Shown: positions 1 through 10,191 of the stretch, piece by piece | Position numbering within the stretch: the first letter of the stretch is position 1 | How the letters are laid out: each line of letters opens with the position of its first letter | NCBI RefSeq assembly: GCF_007280415.1 | Contig: NZ_VKKU01000002.1 | Coordinates: 310,001-374,000, forward strand | Length of the DNA stretch: 64,000 bases | Source: Sphingorhabdus contaminans | Lineage (GTDB): Bacteria; Pseudomonadota; Alphaproteobacteria; Sphingomonadales; Sphingomonadaceae | Direction: 5' to 3' | The notes under the pieces: model-generated | Seen by the model: only the letters and a program-made list of their open reading frames with translations | What the model was told of the DNA's origin: nothing | The model's database searches: none | Position numbers and translations under genes: made by a program

Positions 1-572
1 TTCGGGCCTGAGACATCGACAAAGGCCGCAGCATCGGCGGTCGTGATATGTTCGAACACGATCTTCAGTTCGGGCAGATTGCGGACAAGCCCGGTCAAGG
101 TGCGCTCGATAAACACCGCCTCCCGGTCGAAAATATCGACATGGCTGTCGGTCACTTCGCCGTGGATCAGCAAGGGCATCCCCACGGACGCCATTTTTTC
201 GAGCGCGGGCATGATGCGGGCGATATCGGTCACGCCATGCGCGCTGCCCGTGGTGGCGTGGGCCGGATACAGCTTGGCGGCAGTAAACACGCCCTCGGCA
301 AAGCCCCGCGCCAGTTCGTCGCCCTCAACATCATCGGTCAGATAGGCGGTCATCAGGGGCGTGAAATCGACGCCCTGCGGAACGGCGGCCCTGATCCGGT
401 CGCGATAGGCGGCGCATCCTTCGACGCTGGTCACCGGCGGCGACAGGTTGGGCATGACAATCGCACGGGCAAATTGCCGGGCGGTAAAGGGGACGACCCC
501 CTTCATCACGGCGTCATCGCGGAAATGGAGGTGCCAGTCATCGGGGCGGCGGATCGTCAAGCTGTCAGTCAT
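1..572 (-). CDS. pyrC: Dihydroorotase, N-terminal part (cut by window edge)
   Basis: Dihydroorotase closes carbamoyl aspartate to dihydroorotate in the cytosol, the third step of pyrimidine synthesis. Read on the minus strand the protein opens [20 protein letters not shown]. The H-x-H metal site, the [11 protein letters not shown] stretch holding the lysine that is carboxylated in this family, and the metal histidines in LIHGEVTD and FEHITT are all visible. About 190 codons are inside the window and the C-terminal part lies beyond the left edge. The gene is transcribed divergently from the ygfZ-like gene, 38 bp away. The GEVTD/EHITT pattern favours PyrC over allantoinase-type relatives. Confidence 0.93.
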   Translation of the reverse strand, partial: MTDSLTIRRPDDWHLHFRDDAVMKGVVPFTARQFARAIVMPNLSPPVTSVEGCAAYRDRIRAAVPQGVDFTPLMTAYLTDDVEGDELARGFAEGVFTAAKLYPAHATTGSAHGVTDIARIMPALEKMASVGMPLLIHGEVTDSHVDIFDREAVFIERTLTGLVRNLPELKIVFEHITTADAAAFVDVSGP

Positions 573-610
573 CTCTTCCCTTTAGGCGAAGCGGACCCTA
601 TCTGTCACCC

Positions 611-1345
611 ATGTCCAGCCCCCGTTTGTTCGATCGTGCCGTCCTCCGCCTCTCCCCCACCGAGGAAGGCGAAGATGTGCGCGGATTTCTGCAAGGTCTG
701 GTGACCCAGGATACAAAGGGCCCCCTGCCCGCATGGTCCGGCCTGCTCACCCCGCAGGGCAAGGCCCTGTTCGATTTCATCCTGTGGGACGATGGCGCGG
801 ATATCCTGATCGATTGCGAGGCGCGCGAGGCCGAGGCACTGGCGCGGCGGCTCTCCATCTACCGCCTGCGCCGCAAGATCGCGATTGGCGTGGACGAAAG
901 TCTGGGCGTCTTCTGGTCGCCGGACGGCACGGGCGACCCGCGCCACGCCGCACTCGGCCGCCGCTGGATCGCGCCCATCGGGGCCGACGATGTCGACGCA
1001 AGCGAAGCCTTCCGCCGCCACCGGCTGGCGCTCGGCATCGCAGAAGGCGTGGCCGAACTCGGCAGCGACCAGACGCTCTGGCTGGAAACCAACGCGGCCG
1101 AACTGGGCGGCGTGTCTTTTTCCAAAGGCTGCTATGTGGGTCAGGAAAACACCGCGCGGATGAACTGGCGACAAAAGGTCAACCGCCGTCTGGTGGTTGT
1201 CCCGCTGGCCGACGCCGACCCCAAAAGGCAGCGTGTGGCCTATCCCGAACTCGGCCTGTCGGTCGAATTACGGCGGGTGGAGGATATGGCGGGGCTGGCT
1301 TTGCCGGAGTGGTTGGGGGGTGCTTTGGACCCGGGCGAGGTGTGA
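611..1345 (+). CDS. ygfZ: YgfZ/GcvT-family folate-binding protein
   Basis: A 244-residue protein of the YgfZ (IBA57-like) branch of the GcvT fold. Family members bind tetrahydrofolate and support assembly or repair of [4Fe-4S] enzymes such as MiaB. The diagnostic K-G-C-Y-V-G-Q-E motif sits at about residues 172-179, followed by a conserved-looking R-x-N-R-R-L strand. The N-terminal region (LFDRAVLRLS, then GLVTQDTKG) matches the usual YgfZ opening. It is a single gene, divergent from pyrC. No catalytic aminomethyltransferase role is expected for this branch. Confidence 0.9.
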   Translation: MSSPRLFDRAVLRLSPTEEGEDVRGFLQGLVTQDTKGPLPAWSGLLTPQGKALFDFILWDDGADILIDCEAREAEALARRLSIYRLRRKIAIGVDESLGVFWSPDGTGDPRHAALGRRWIAPIGADDVDASEAFRRHRLALGIAEGVAELGSDQTLWLETNAAELGGVSFSKGCYVGQENTARMNWRQKVNRRLVVVPLADADPKRQRVAYPELGLSVELRRVEDMAGLALPEWLGGALDPGEV

Positions 1346-1352
1346 TTTTTTG

Positions 1353-1392
1353 GGTGCGGAATTTTTTTCGTTAGAAGGAAGAAGAGAAAAAG
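1353..1392 (+). repeat. GAAGGAAG dispersed element, copy 1
   Basis: A T-run, then TCG, then AGAAGGAAGAAG and an A-rich tail, just after the ygfZ stop. The same order occurs at 5141, 5715-5810, 19327, 26471 and 28706. The function is unknown. It has no open frame and lies only in intergenic DNA. Confidence 0.6.
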
Positions 1393-1415
1393 CCGCAACC
1401 TCGAAGGCACAAACC

Positions 1416-1784
1416 CTAATCCAGCAACTCCAGCTTCACCCTAGCCGTCCCGCTCCGGTGCATGCCGATCTCGCGCGCTGCGGCGTAGCTTATGTCGATA
1501 ATCCGCCCTTTGCCCCAGGGCCCGCGGTCGTTGATACGGACGATGACTTCCTTGCCATTGGCCAGATTGGTGACGACCACGCGGCTGTCAAAGGCGAGCG
1601 AGCGGTGCGCGGCGGTGAAGCCTGCGGGGTCGAAACGCTCCCCGCTTGCGGTGCGGCTGCCGGCGAATTCATTGCTGTAATAGCTGGCCATACCATCGCC
1701 GACATGACGCCTGATGTCCCCCGCCTGCGCCAGAACCGGCAACAAAGCGAGCGCCAGCAACGGCGTGCGAAATCGTGCTTTCAT
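1416..1784 (-). CDS. rlpA: RlpA-like septal ring lytic transglycosylase family protein
   Basis: A 122-residue secreted protein with an N-terminal signal peptide (hydrophobic LLALALLPVLAQA) followed by one double-psi beta-barrel of the RlpA type. The family signature appears as GMASYYSNEFAGSRTASGE, then VVVTNLANGKEVIVRINDRGPW and the aspartate of GRIIDIS. RlpA proteins cleave denuded glycan strands at the septum, although some homologues lack activity. The chosen ATG has a GGAGGGG Shine-Dalgarno 3-9 nt upstream; an in-frame ATG 24 nt earlier does not. No SPOR domain is present, so this is a short single-domain form. Confidence 0.85.
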   Translation of the reverse strand: MKARFRTPLLALALLPVLAQAGDIRRHVGDGMASYYSNEFAGSRTASGERFDPAGFTAAHRSLAFDSRVVVTNLANGKEVIVRINDRGPWGKGRIIDISYAAAREIGMHRSGTARVKLELLD

Positions 1785-1916
1785 GGACCCCTCCATCGAT
1801 TCGTCCAATTTACGCCCAAAGCCCCAAACCCGCCAATCCGCCTATCGATATGGCGCGCCAATATTAGGCCGAGGTGAATTGGGGAAATTGCCCGGTGGAC
1901 GTCCATCCTGTCAGAT

Positions 1917-1932
1917 GCTATACATGTATAGC
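1917..1932. promoter_or_regulatory. Palindromic operator upstream of antitoxin gene
   Basis: GCTATACATGTATAGC is a perfect 16-bp palindrome ending 10 nt before the antitoxin ATG. RelB/ParD-type antitoxins autorepress through palindromes of this kind, so it is the likely operator of the toxin-antitoxin operon. The binding itself is inferred. Confidence 0.65.
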
Positions 1933-1942
1933 AAAGGAAATT

Positions 1943-2164
1943 ATGATGTTGGCAATACGGCTAGATGCCGATCTGGAAAGGCGGCTTACCGAGCTGGCCG
2001 CGAAAACCGGTCGCACAAAGACCTTCTATGCGCGTGCGGCGATTGAGGCGCATCTTGAGGAATTGGAAGACTATTTCCTCGCCGAAGAGCGTGTCGCCAA
2101 CTTCCGGCCGGAAAAGTCTGTTTCGCTGGAATCCCTGAAAGCTGAACTGGACAGGAATGTTTGA
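1943..2164 (+). CDS. RelB/ParD-type antitoxin
   Basis: A 73-residue antitoxin opening MMLAIRLDADLERRLTELA, the beta-strand/helix of a ribbon-helix-helix DNA-binding domain. Then comes TGRTKTFYARAAIEAHLEEL and a charged tail (about residues 45-73) expected to wrap the toxin. The GCAAAGGAAA Shine-Dalgarno at 1931-1940 decides the start at 1943 or 1946; the longer open frame upstream has none and runs through the operator. The stop codon abuts the toxin start with no gap, so translation is probably coupled. The subfamily (RelB versus DinJ/ParD) cannot be settled by eye. Confidence 0.85.
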   Translation: MMLAIRLDADLERRLTELAAKTGRTKTFYARAAIEAHLEELEDYFLAEERVANFRPEKSVSLESLKAELDRNV

Positions 2165-2437
2165 GTGCCATCTGCCAAATGGACGGTGGCATTTGATCCG
2201 GCTGCTGCAAAAGAACTGAAAAAGTTGGGGCGCGAACCTGCGCGTCGCATAATCGACATCCTTGAAACGCGTATCGCAACATTGGATGATCCGCGTGACT
2301 TGGGCAAACCCCTTCTTGGCGAATGGAGCGGATACTGGCGTTGGAGGGTCGGTGATTACCGCATCATTGCGCGTATAGAAGACGAACGCATTGTCATATT
2401 CGTGGTGCGCGTGGCGCATCGGCGGGAAGTATATTAA
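2165..2437 (+). CDS. RelE/ParE-family toxin
   Basis: A 90-residue RelE/ParE-fold toxin. The family pattern is clear: W-T-V-x-F-x-P-x-A near the start, the helix AKELKKLGREPARRIIDIL, GKPLLGEWSGYWRWRVGDYRII, and a C-terminal strand IVIFVVRVAHRREVY. RelE members cleave mRNA on the ribosome, while ParE members poison gyrase. The terminal R-V-x-H-R-R-E-V-Y favours RelE. The start is GTG directly after the antitoxin TGA. The gene sits 42 bp from the 3' end of gyrB, a position with no evident functional link. Confidence 0.87.
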   Translation: MPSAKWTVAFDPAAAKELKKLGREPARRIIDILETRIATLDDPRDLGKPLLGEWSGYWRWRVGDYRIIARIEDERIVIFVVRVAHRREVY

Positions 2438-2479
2438 ATTTCCCGTCTATCTGCGACACACGCACCAACAATCATCTCA

Positions 2480-5077
<2,598 letters not shown>

Positions 5078-5140
5078 CTAATGCGACCGTTTTCCACATC
5101 TATTTGACGTTTAAAATCAGGTGGTTGGCATATCGCGAAT

Positions 5141-5190
5141 GTTGTGCCAGTTATTTCGCTAGAAGAATGAAGAAAAAGAAGAAAAAAGGG
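5141..5190 (+). repeat. GAAGGAAG dispersed element, copy 2
   Basis: Opens GTTGTGCCAG, then TTATTTCGCTAGAAG and a long G/A tract. It runs into the region just before the ATG at 5198, so it probably supplies part of that gene's 5' untranslated region. Confidence 0.6.
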
Positions 5191-5197
5191 TTGGAAT

Positions 5198-5596
5198 ATG
5201 GGTGGCAATCCGCACGAGCGGCTATTCACCATCGCCTATGATGCAGGTCTTCAGGTACATAAGGAACTTGGACCCGGATTGATGGAATCGGTATACGAAA
5301 CCATCCTTGCGAACAGGCTGGCGCGCGCGGGACACAAGGTCGAACGACAAAAGCCGATAACAATCGTGGTTGATGGCATTACTCTTCCCGATGCGTATCG
5401 GGTGGATTTGTTGATTGACGGCAGTCTCGTGGTCGAATTGAAAGCGCTGGAAAAAATTGCAAATCTGCACATCCGCCAAACATTGACTTATGTGCGATTA
5501 CTCAATCAGCCGCTGGGAATATTAATGAATTTCGGCAACGAAACTTTCGCTGAGAGCACGCGGCGGATCATGAATAACCACTTCATGGGACGCTGA
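5198..5596 (+). CDS. GxxExxY protein (PD-(D/E)xK-like fold)
   Basis: A 132-residue member of the GxxExxY family. The name-giving motif is in LGPGLMESVYE (about residues 25-35). A nuclease-like core follows: YRVDLLIDGSLVVELKA, with an aspartate and a spaced E-x-K as in PD-(D/E)xK enzymes. The end, QTLTYVRLLNQPLGILMNFG, is typical. The biochemical role of the family is not established. The gene stands alone between two copies of the GAAGGAAG element (5141 and 5715), which may mark it as an acquired unit. Confidence 0.85.
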   Translation: MGGNPHERLFTIAYDAGLQVHKELGPGLMESVYETILANRLARAGHKVERQKPITIVVDGITLPDAYRVDLLIDGSLVVELKALEKIANLHIRQTLTYVRLLNQPLGILMNFGNETFAESTRRIMNNHFMGR

Positions 5597-5714
5597 TAAC
5601 GATTTTTTTGCAGCCCCCGGGTGCAATTTATTTCAATAAAAGAAAAAAGAGGAAGAAGAAGAAGATAGAGAGACGCAGATTATGGAATCTATAATGTTGG
5701 GGTAGCGCGAACCA

Positions 5715-5810
5715 GCTTTTTTCCTTTTTATTCCTTCTTTCTTCTATCCAAAAAACTGGCACTACCCCAGAATTTTTCCTTCTTCCTTCTGACGAAAAAA
5801 CTGGCACAAC
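5715..5810 (-). repeat. GAAGGAAG dispersed element, tandem copies 3a and 3b
   Basis: On the minus strand two units follow each other. The first starts GTTGTGCCAGTTTTTTCGTC at 5810; the second starts GTGCCAGTTTTTTGGATAG at about 5766. Each has an AGAAGGAAGAAGG-like purine tract. The 5597-5839 gap holds this element and an A-rich stretch; no gene is seen there. Confidence 0.65.
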
Positions 5811-5839
5811 CAGACATCCGAAAAACAGCAAGGCATCCA

Positions 5840-7405
5840 ATGACCTTTGATCCGCAGGCCGAACTTGAAAAACCCTTTGGCTCTTACCCCGATCTGATTG
5901 CCCATTGGGGGCAGGACCGGCCGGGGCGGGTTGCGCTTGATGACGGGCGGGAGAGTTTGACCTGGGGGGAGGTGTCGGCGCTGGTCGACCGGATGGCGGC
6001 GCAGTTGCAACGGGACGGATTGCAAAAGGGGCAGGCGGTTGCGATTCTGGGGACGACCTCGGTCCGTTATGCCCTCGCCTATCTGGCGGCGGTGCGGGCG
6101 GGTGGCTGTGCGGCGCCGCTTACAACCTCTGCCGCGCCGGGACAGCTAAACGCCATGATGCGCGACAGCGGCGCGATGCATCTGTTCATCGACGCGCCCA
6201 AGCGCGCCGATCTGACCGGGGAAGATCTGCCGTCGCTCAAAACCATCATGCTGGATGCCCCGTTGCCGGATGCGCCCGATATCTTTGGCTGGATGGCAGA
6301 GGAAGGCGCGGTGCCGGCGGATAGGGGCTGCACCGCCAGCGACCCGTTCAACATCATCTATTCCAGCGGCACGACCGGCACGCCCAAGGGCATTGTCCAT
6401 TCGCGCGGGATGCGCTGGAAACATGCCGCCGTCGGGCCCAATGCGGGCTATGGCGAGCCGGAGCAGAAATCGCTGATCTCCACCCCGCTTTATTCGAACA
6501 CGACGCTCGCGCTCGTCATGCCGACGCTCGCTTATGGCGGCAGCCTCTTCATGATGCCCAAATTCGACGCCGCCCGCTATCTGGAGATTGCGGCGGGGGA
6601 ACGGATTACGCACACCATGCTGGTGCCCGTGCAGTATAAGCGCCTGATGGAATTTGACGGGTTCGACAGCTTTGACCTGTCGGCCTTCCAGATCAAATAT
6701 TGCACCAGCGCGCCCTTTTCCGCCGCATTGAAGGCCGAGGTGGTCCGCCGCTGGCCAGGCGCGCTGATCGAGATTTATTCGATGACCGAGGGCGGCGTGG
6801 TCTGCCTTTTGCACGCGCATAAATATCCCGACAAGCTGCATACCGTGGGCCAGCCCGCACCGGGCAGCGAGGTGTTCACCATCGACGAGGATGGCAACCG
6901 CCTGCCGCCGGGAAGCATTGGCGAACTGGTCGGACGGTCGCCGACGATGATGTCCGGATACCAGAACCAGCCGGAAAAAACGCAGGAAGCAAGCTGGTAC
7001 GACGAAGAAGGTGGCCGTTGGCAGCGGATGGGCGATATTGGCCGGGTCGATGAGGACGGCTTTGTCGAGCTGGTCGGCCGGGCCAAGGACATGATCATTT
7101 CGGGCGGGTTCAACATCTATCCCGTCGATCTGGAGGCGGTGCTGTTGCAGCATCCCGATGTGGAGGAAGCCGCCGTGATCGGCATGCCGAGCGAGCAATG
7201 GGGCGAAACGCCCGTCGGCTTTGTCACCCCGGCAAAGGGCGCCACGCTCGACACCGGCGCCGTGCTGGCCGCGACCAATGCGCAGCTTGGCAAAACGCAG
7301 CGCCTGTCCGCCCTTTACGAAATTGCCGAAATGCCGCGCAGCCATATCGGCAAGCTGCTGAAAACCGACCTGCGCGATCTGGCGGCGGAGAAGCAGCGTG
7401 CATGA
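5840..7405 (+). CDS. AMP-dependent acyl-CoA synthetase/ligase
   Basis: A 521-residue adenylate-forming enzyme (ANL superfamily) that activates a carboxylic acid as acyl-AMP and transfers it to CoA. The P-loop-like signature YSSGTTGTPKGIVHS is at about residues 174-188, and the A5 motif appears as YSMTEGG. The hinge is MGDIGRVDEDGFVELVGRAKD, then IISGGFNIYPVDLEAVL, and a C-terminal HIGKLLKTDLR lysine region. The substrate cannot be told by eye; the length and motifs fit a fatty or aryl acid:CoA ligase. The next gene overlaps its end by 8 bp, suggesting an operon. Confidence 0.9.
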   Translation: MTFDPQAELEKPFGSYPDLIAHWGQDRPGRVALDDGRESLTWGEVSALVDRMAAQLQRDGLQKGQAVAILGTTSVRYALAYLAAVRAGGCAAPLTTSAAPGQLNAMMRDSGAMHLFIDAPKRADLTGEDLPSLKTIMLDAPLPDAPDIFGWMAEEGAVPADRGCTASDPFNIIYSSGTTGTPKGIVHSRGMRWKHAAVGPNAGYGEPEQKSLISTPLYSNTTLALVMPTLAYGGSLFMMPKFDAARYLEIAAGERITHTMLVPVQYKRLMEFDGFDSFDLSAFQIKYCTSAPFSAALKAEVVRRWPGALIEIYSMTEGGVVCLLHAHKYPDKLHTVGQPAPGSEVFTIDEDGNRLPPGSIGELVGRSPTMMSGYQNQPEKTQEASWYDEEGGRWQRMGDIGRVDEDGFVELVGRAKDMIISGGFNIYPVDLEAVLLQHPDVEEAAVIGMPSEQWGETPVGFVTPAKGATLDTGAVLAATNAQLGKTQRLSALYEIAEMPRSHIGKLLKTDLRDLAAEKQRA

Positions 7406-7868
7406 TGAATTCGGACCCAATCTGACGGTTGTCATCTCGGTCCTTCAGACCGCATTGACCCCGGCATTCCTGCTGGTCGCGGTGGGCAGCCTGCTGAATG
7501 TCCTGACGGGCCGGCTTTCCCGCATTGTCGACCGCAGCCGCGATTTGCAGCAACTGCACGGCGTTACCGAAGGCGCCGCGCATCAGCGGGTGGTGAGCGA
7601 ACTGCGTATCATCGAACGGCGGATGCAGGTTGTCGGGTCATCTATCCTGTTCGCCGTGCTGTCCGCGATCACCGTATGCATCATGATCGCGCTGCTGTTC
7701 CTGATGGGGCTGACACAATTTTCAGCGCCGTGGATCGCCGTGTCGGTCTTCATGCTCTCGCTGGCGCTGCTGGCGACCTGCCTGCTGCAATTTGTGCGCG
7801 AAATCCGGCTGGCGACGCATGCGATCCATGTGCCGCAGGAATATCTGGAGCTGCCGGAAAAGGGGTGA
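7398..7868 (+). CDS. DUF2721 membrane protein
   Basis: A 156-residue protein with three hydrophobic segments (about residues 10-32, 75-100 and 105-128). A basic, helical loop VLTGRLSRIVDRSRDLQQL lies after the first and ERRMQVVGSSILF before the second. This is the DUF2721 pattern; its function is unknown. The start is GTG, overlapping the end of the acyl-CoA ligase gene by 8 bp, so the two are probably co-translated. Confidence 0.8.
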   Translation: MHDEFGPNLTVVISVLQTALTPAFLLVAVGSLLNVLTGRLSRIVDRSRDLQQLHGVTEGAAHQRVVSELRIIERRMQVVGSSILFAVLSAITVCIMIALLFLMGLTQFSAPWIAVSVFMLSLALLATCLLQFVREIRLATHAIHVPQEYLELPEKG

Positions 7869-7880
7869 AGGGACTTCCCC

Positions 7881-8381
7881 CTACCCCTTATTCTTCGCCA
7901 CCCGCGCGACCACTTCGTCGCGGATGGTGGGGGTTACGAACTTGCCGATCTCTCCGCCATATAGCGCGATTTCCTTGACGAGGCGCGAGGCGATGGGCTG
8001 CAGGGCGACATCGGCCATCAGGAACACGGTGTCGACGCGGTTGTTGAGTTGCCGGTTCATACCGGTGAGCTGATATTCATATTCGAAATCGGTCACGCCG
8101 CGAATGCCGCGGATGACCGTGGATGCGCCCACCGATTCCGCAAAATCCATCAGCAGCGAATTGAAACCCACAACGCGGATCGTGGCATCGCCGATGCTCG
8201 CCACCTCGCGTTCGACCATCGCGATGCGTTCATCGTCGGAAAACATCGGCGACTTGGCGGCGTTGGTGGTGACGCCAATGACCAGCTCGTCCACCAGCTT
8301 CGCGCCGCGGCGGATAATGTCCATATGGCCCAGCGTGATGGGGTCAAAAGTGCCGGGATAAACGCCGATGCGATGGGTCAT
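7881..8381 (-). CDS. coaD: Phosphopantetheine adenylyltransferase
   Basis: CoaD joins 4'-phosphopantetheine and ATP to dephospho-CoA, the fourth step of CoA synthesis. The 166-residue protein has the nucleotidyltransferase signature GTFDPITLGHMDII (about residues 10-23), VGFNSLLMDFA, RGIRGVTDFEYEYQL and the ISSRLVKEIA-like PIASRLVKEIALYGG. Length and motifs are typical. Its ATG overlaps the ispA stop by one base (TAATG), indicating coupled translation in an xseB-ispA-coaD operon. Confidence 0.96.
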   Translation of the reverse strand: MTHRIGVYPGTFDPITLGHMDIIRRGAKLVDELVIGVTTNAAKSPMFSDDERIAMVEREVASIGDATIRVVGFNSLLMDFAESVGASTVIRGIRGVTDFEYEYQLTGMNRQLNNRVDTVFLMADVALQPIASRLVKEIALYGGEIGKFVTPTIRDEVVARVAKNKG

Positions 8382-9262
8382 TAACGGTCCCTCTCCGTAA
8401 TATAATTGGCAATGGCGCGCAACAGGTCGGCTTCGCTGCCATAGCTTGCCAGATGCTCATTCGCCTGTGCAACCAGCATGGCCGCCTGCTGCTTGGCGCG
8501 GTCGAGGCCCATGAGCGAAACAAAGGTCCCCTTGCCCGCATCGGCATCCTTTTGCAGCGCCTTTCCGGCGAGTTCGGGATCACCTTCCACGTCCAATATG
8601 TCGTCGGCAATCTGGAAGGCGAGGCCGATATCGCGGGCATAGCCTTTCAAGTGCGCGCGGCCTTCGGGCGGAATATGGCCGAGGATCGCGCCCATCTCCA
8701 CACTCGCGGCGATCAGGGCGCCTGTTTTCAGCGCCTGCAACCGCGTCACCGTCGGCAGGTCAAAGCTCTTCTTTTCCGCCTCCAGATCCATCATCTGCCC
8801 GCCCGCCATGCCGTCAGGACCGCTTGCAAGGGCAAGGGTCGCGATCAGCTCGCTGCGGATGAAGGGGTCGGTGTGGGTGCGCGAGCTTGCGAGGATTTCA
8901 AAGGCCAGCGCATGCAGGGAATCGCCGGCCAGCACGGCGGTCGCCTCGCCAAAGGCGCGGTGCACGGTGGGCTTGCCCCGGCGCATGTCGTCATCGTCCA
9001 TGCACGGCAGATCATCATGGATCAGCGAATAGACATGGATCGCCTCCACCGCCGTCCCCACGCGCAGAGCGACATCGCGGTCGACATGGAACAAAGCGGC
9101 GGTCGCGGTGACCAGCAAGGGCCGCAATCTTTTGCCCCCGCCAATCGCGGCATGGCGCATCGCGGCATAAAGCGGGTCGCGCGCATCGCCAGGCAGCGCG
9201 AGCAGCCGGTCAAATTCGGCGTCTACATCCGCAGCAATCTGGCTGAGCGCGTCGTGCAACAT
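8381..9262 (-). CDS. ispA: Farnesyl/geranyl diphosphate synthase
   Basis: A polyprenyl diphosphate synthase of 293 residues that condenses DMAPP/GPP with IPP. The first aspartate-rich motif is DDLPCMDDDDMRRGKPT (about residues 79-95), the second FQIADDILD (about 222-230). GGKRLRPLL marks the IPP-binding start. The length and the double insertion in the first motif (DDxxxxD) fit short-chain IspA. It lies between xseB and coaD; the xseB-ispA pairing is widespread in Proteobacteria. Confidence 0.95.
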   Translation of the reverse strand: MLHDALSQIAADVDAEFDRLLALPGDARDPLYAAMRHAAIGGGKRLRPLLVTATAALFHVDRDVALRVGTAVEAIHVYSLIHDDLPCMDDDDMRRGKPTVHRAFGEATAVLAGDSLHALAFEILASSRTHTDPFIRSELIATLALASGPDGMAGGQMMDLEAEKKSFDLPTVTRLQALKTGALIAASVEMGAILGHIPPEGRAHLKGYARDIGLAFQIADDILDVEGDPELAGKALQKDADAGKGTFVSLMGLDRAKQQAAMLVAQANEHLASYGSEADLLRAIANYITERDR

Positions 9263-9268
9263 ATCCGG

Positions 9269-9508
9269 TCAGCCGGCGTCGAAGGGCGTGGTGCCGGCGG
9301 GCGTGCCATCGGGCCCCAGCGTGATCGCCTCAATCCGCGCCTTTGCCGCGTCCAGCCGCTGCTGGCACAGCGCGCGCAACTGGTTGCCGCGTTCGTAGAG
9401 CGCAATCGATTCGTCGAGCGGCGCTTCCCCGCTTTCCAGCTTGTGGACGATATCCTCAAGCGCACGCAGCGCCTGTTCGAAATTCAGTTCGGGTGCTTCG
9501 GAAGACAT
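9269..9508 (-). CDS. xseB: Exodeoxyribonuclease VII small subunit
   Basis: The small subunit of ExoVII, which binds as several copies to XseA and degrades single-stranded DNA. It has 79 residues, the usual length: LNFEQALRALEDIVHKLESGEAPLDESIALYERGN is the family's coiled core, listed here as two blocks, LNFEQALRALEDIVHKLE and SGEAPLDESIALYERG. The chosen ATG gives MSSEAPEL; a longer frame reaches 9562 but lacks similarity. The gene lies 6 bp upstream of ispA. Confidence 0.92.
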   Translation of the reverse strand: MSSEAPELNFEQALRALEDIVHKLESGEAPLDESIALYERGNQLRALCQQRLDAAKARIEAITLGPDGTPAGTTPFDAG

Positions 9509-9627
9509 CCTTCTGCAATGGCGCTCCCTGTTGTTCGGGTCAAGCTTTTCGGGCATTTGCAAAATTCTTTGGCCGACGCATATTTTCGCTTTTCAATGGC
9601 GGAAGGCTGCGGCAAACGGGCCGCCTT

Positions 9628-10074
9628 ATGAAAACACCTCTCCTCATTCTCGCCCCGTTGTCCATGCTGGCGTTAGCGGCATGCAACCAAACCGAAACCC
9701 CTGCCGCCGGTGAAGCCGACGCAGCCAAAACCACTGCAGCCGCAGAAGAAATCGAAATGCCGCCCGCAATCACCGCATCCGGCACCTATCGCTGTGCCGA
9801 CAACACCATCCTTTATGTCGACTTCCTCGGCGCGAATGAAGCCGCCGACATCCGCGTCGGCGACAAGGCCGCGACCGCTGTCCGCGTCACCGCCCCTGCC
9901 CCCGAAGCGCCCGCCGCCGACGCCGCAGCAACCGACGCCGCGAAGCCCGCTGCCGAAGCGGCCCCTGCTGGCCCGCTAAAGTCCGCCGACGGCGAAAGCA
10001 CGCTTTCGGGCGCTGGCAAGGAAATCAAGGTCAAGCTCGCCGGAAAAGGCGAACAGACCTGCAAAGGCAGCTAA
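9628..10074 (+). CDS. Secreted lipoprotein, MliC-like C-terminus
   Basis: A 148-residue lipoprotein with signal peptide and lipobox LALAAC (cysteine about residue 19). An Ala/Pro/Glu-rich linker follows, then YRCADNTILYVDFLG and STLSGAGKEIKVKL ending in EQTCKG. The paired cysteines and the strand order resemble the MliC/PliC lysozyme-inhibitor fold, interrupted by an Ala-rich insertion of about 35 residues. The MliC link is tentative; lipoprotein status is secure. It is a single gene followed by a strong terminator. Confidence 0.75.
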   Translation: MKTPLLILAPLSMLALAACNQTETPAAGEADAAKTTAAAEEIEMPPAITASGTYRCADNTILYVDFLGANEAADIRVGDKAATAVRVTAPAPEAPAADAAATDAAKPAAEAAPAGPLKSADGESTLSGAGKEIKVKLAGKGEQTCKGS

Positions 10075-10102
10075 GCGCTTTTAACAAGATCCACACAACC
10101 AC

Positions 10103-10134
10103 GGGGTCGTTCCAACCGGAACGGCCCCTTTTTT
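10103..10134 (+). terminator. Rho-independent terminator
   Basis: Stem 10103-10113 with 10118-10128 (GGGGTCGTTCC against GGAACGGCCCC), a four-base AACC loop, then six T. It ends the lipoprotein gene transcript. Confidence 0.9.
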
Positions 10135-10191
10135 ATGGGTTGAGGCTATACGGGTGACGGTATTTACAAAAGGAAGGTGGGCAGAGCCCCC

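Noticed and set aside
6146-7435. Minus-strand open frame of about 430 codons opposite the acyl-CoA ligase
   Set aside because: The ligase on the + strand has all family motifs; the antisense frame has none and is a GC-rich shadow.
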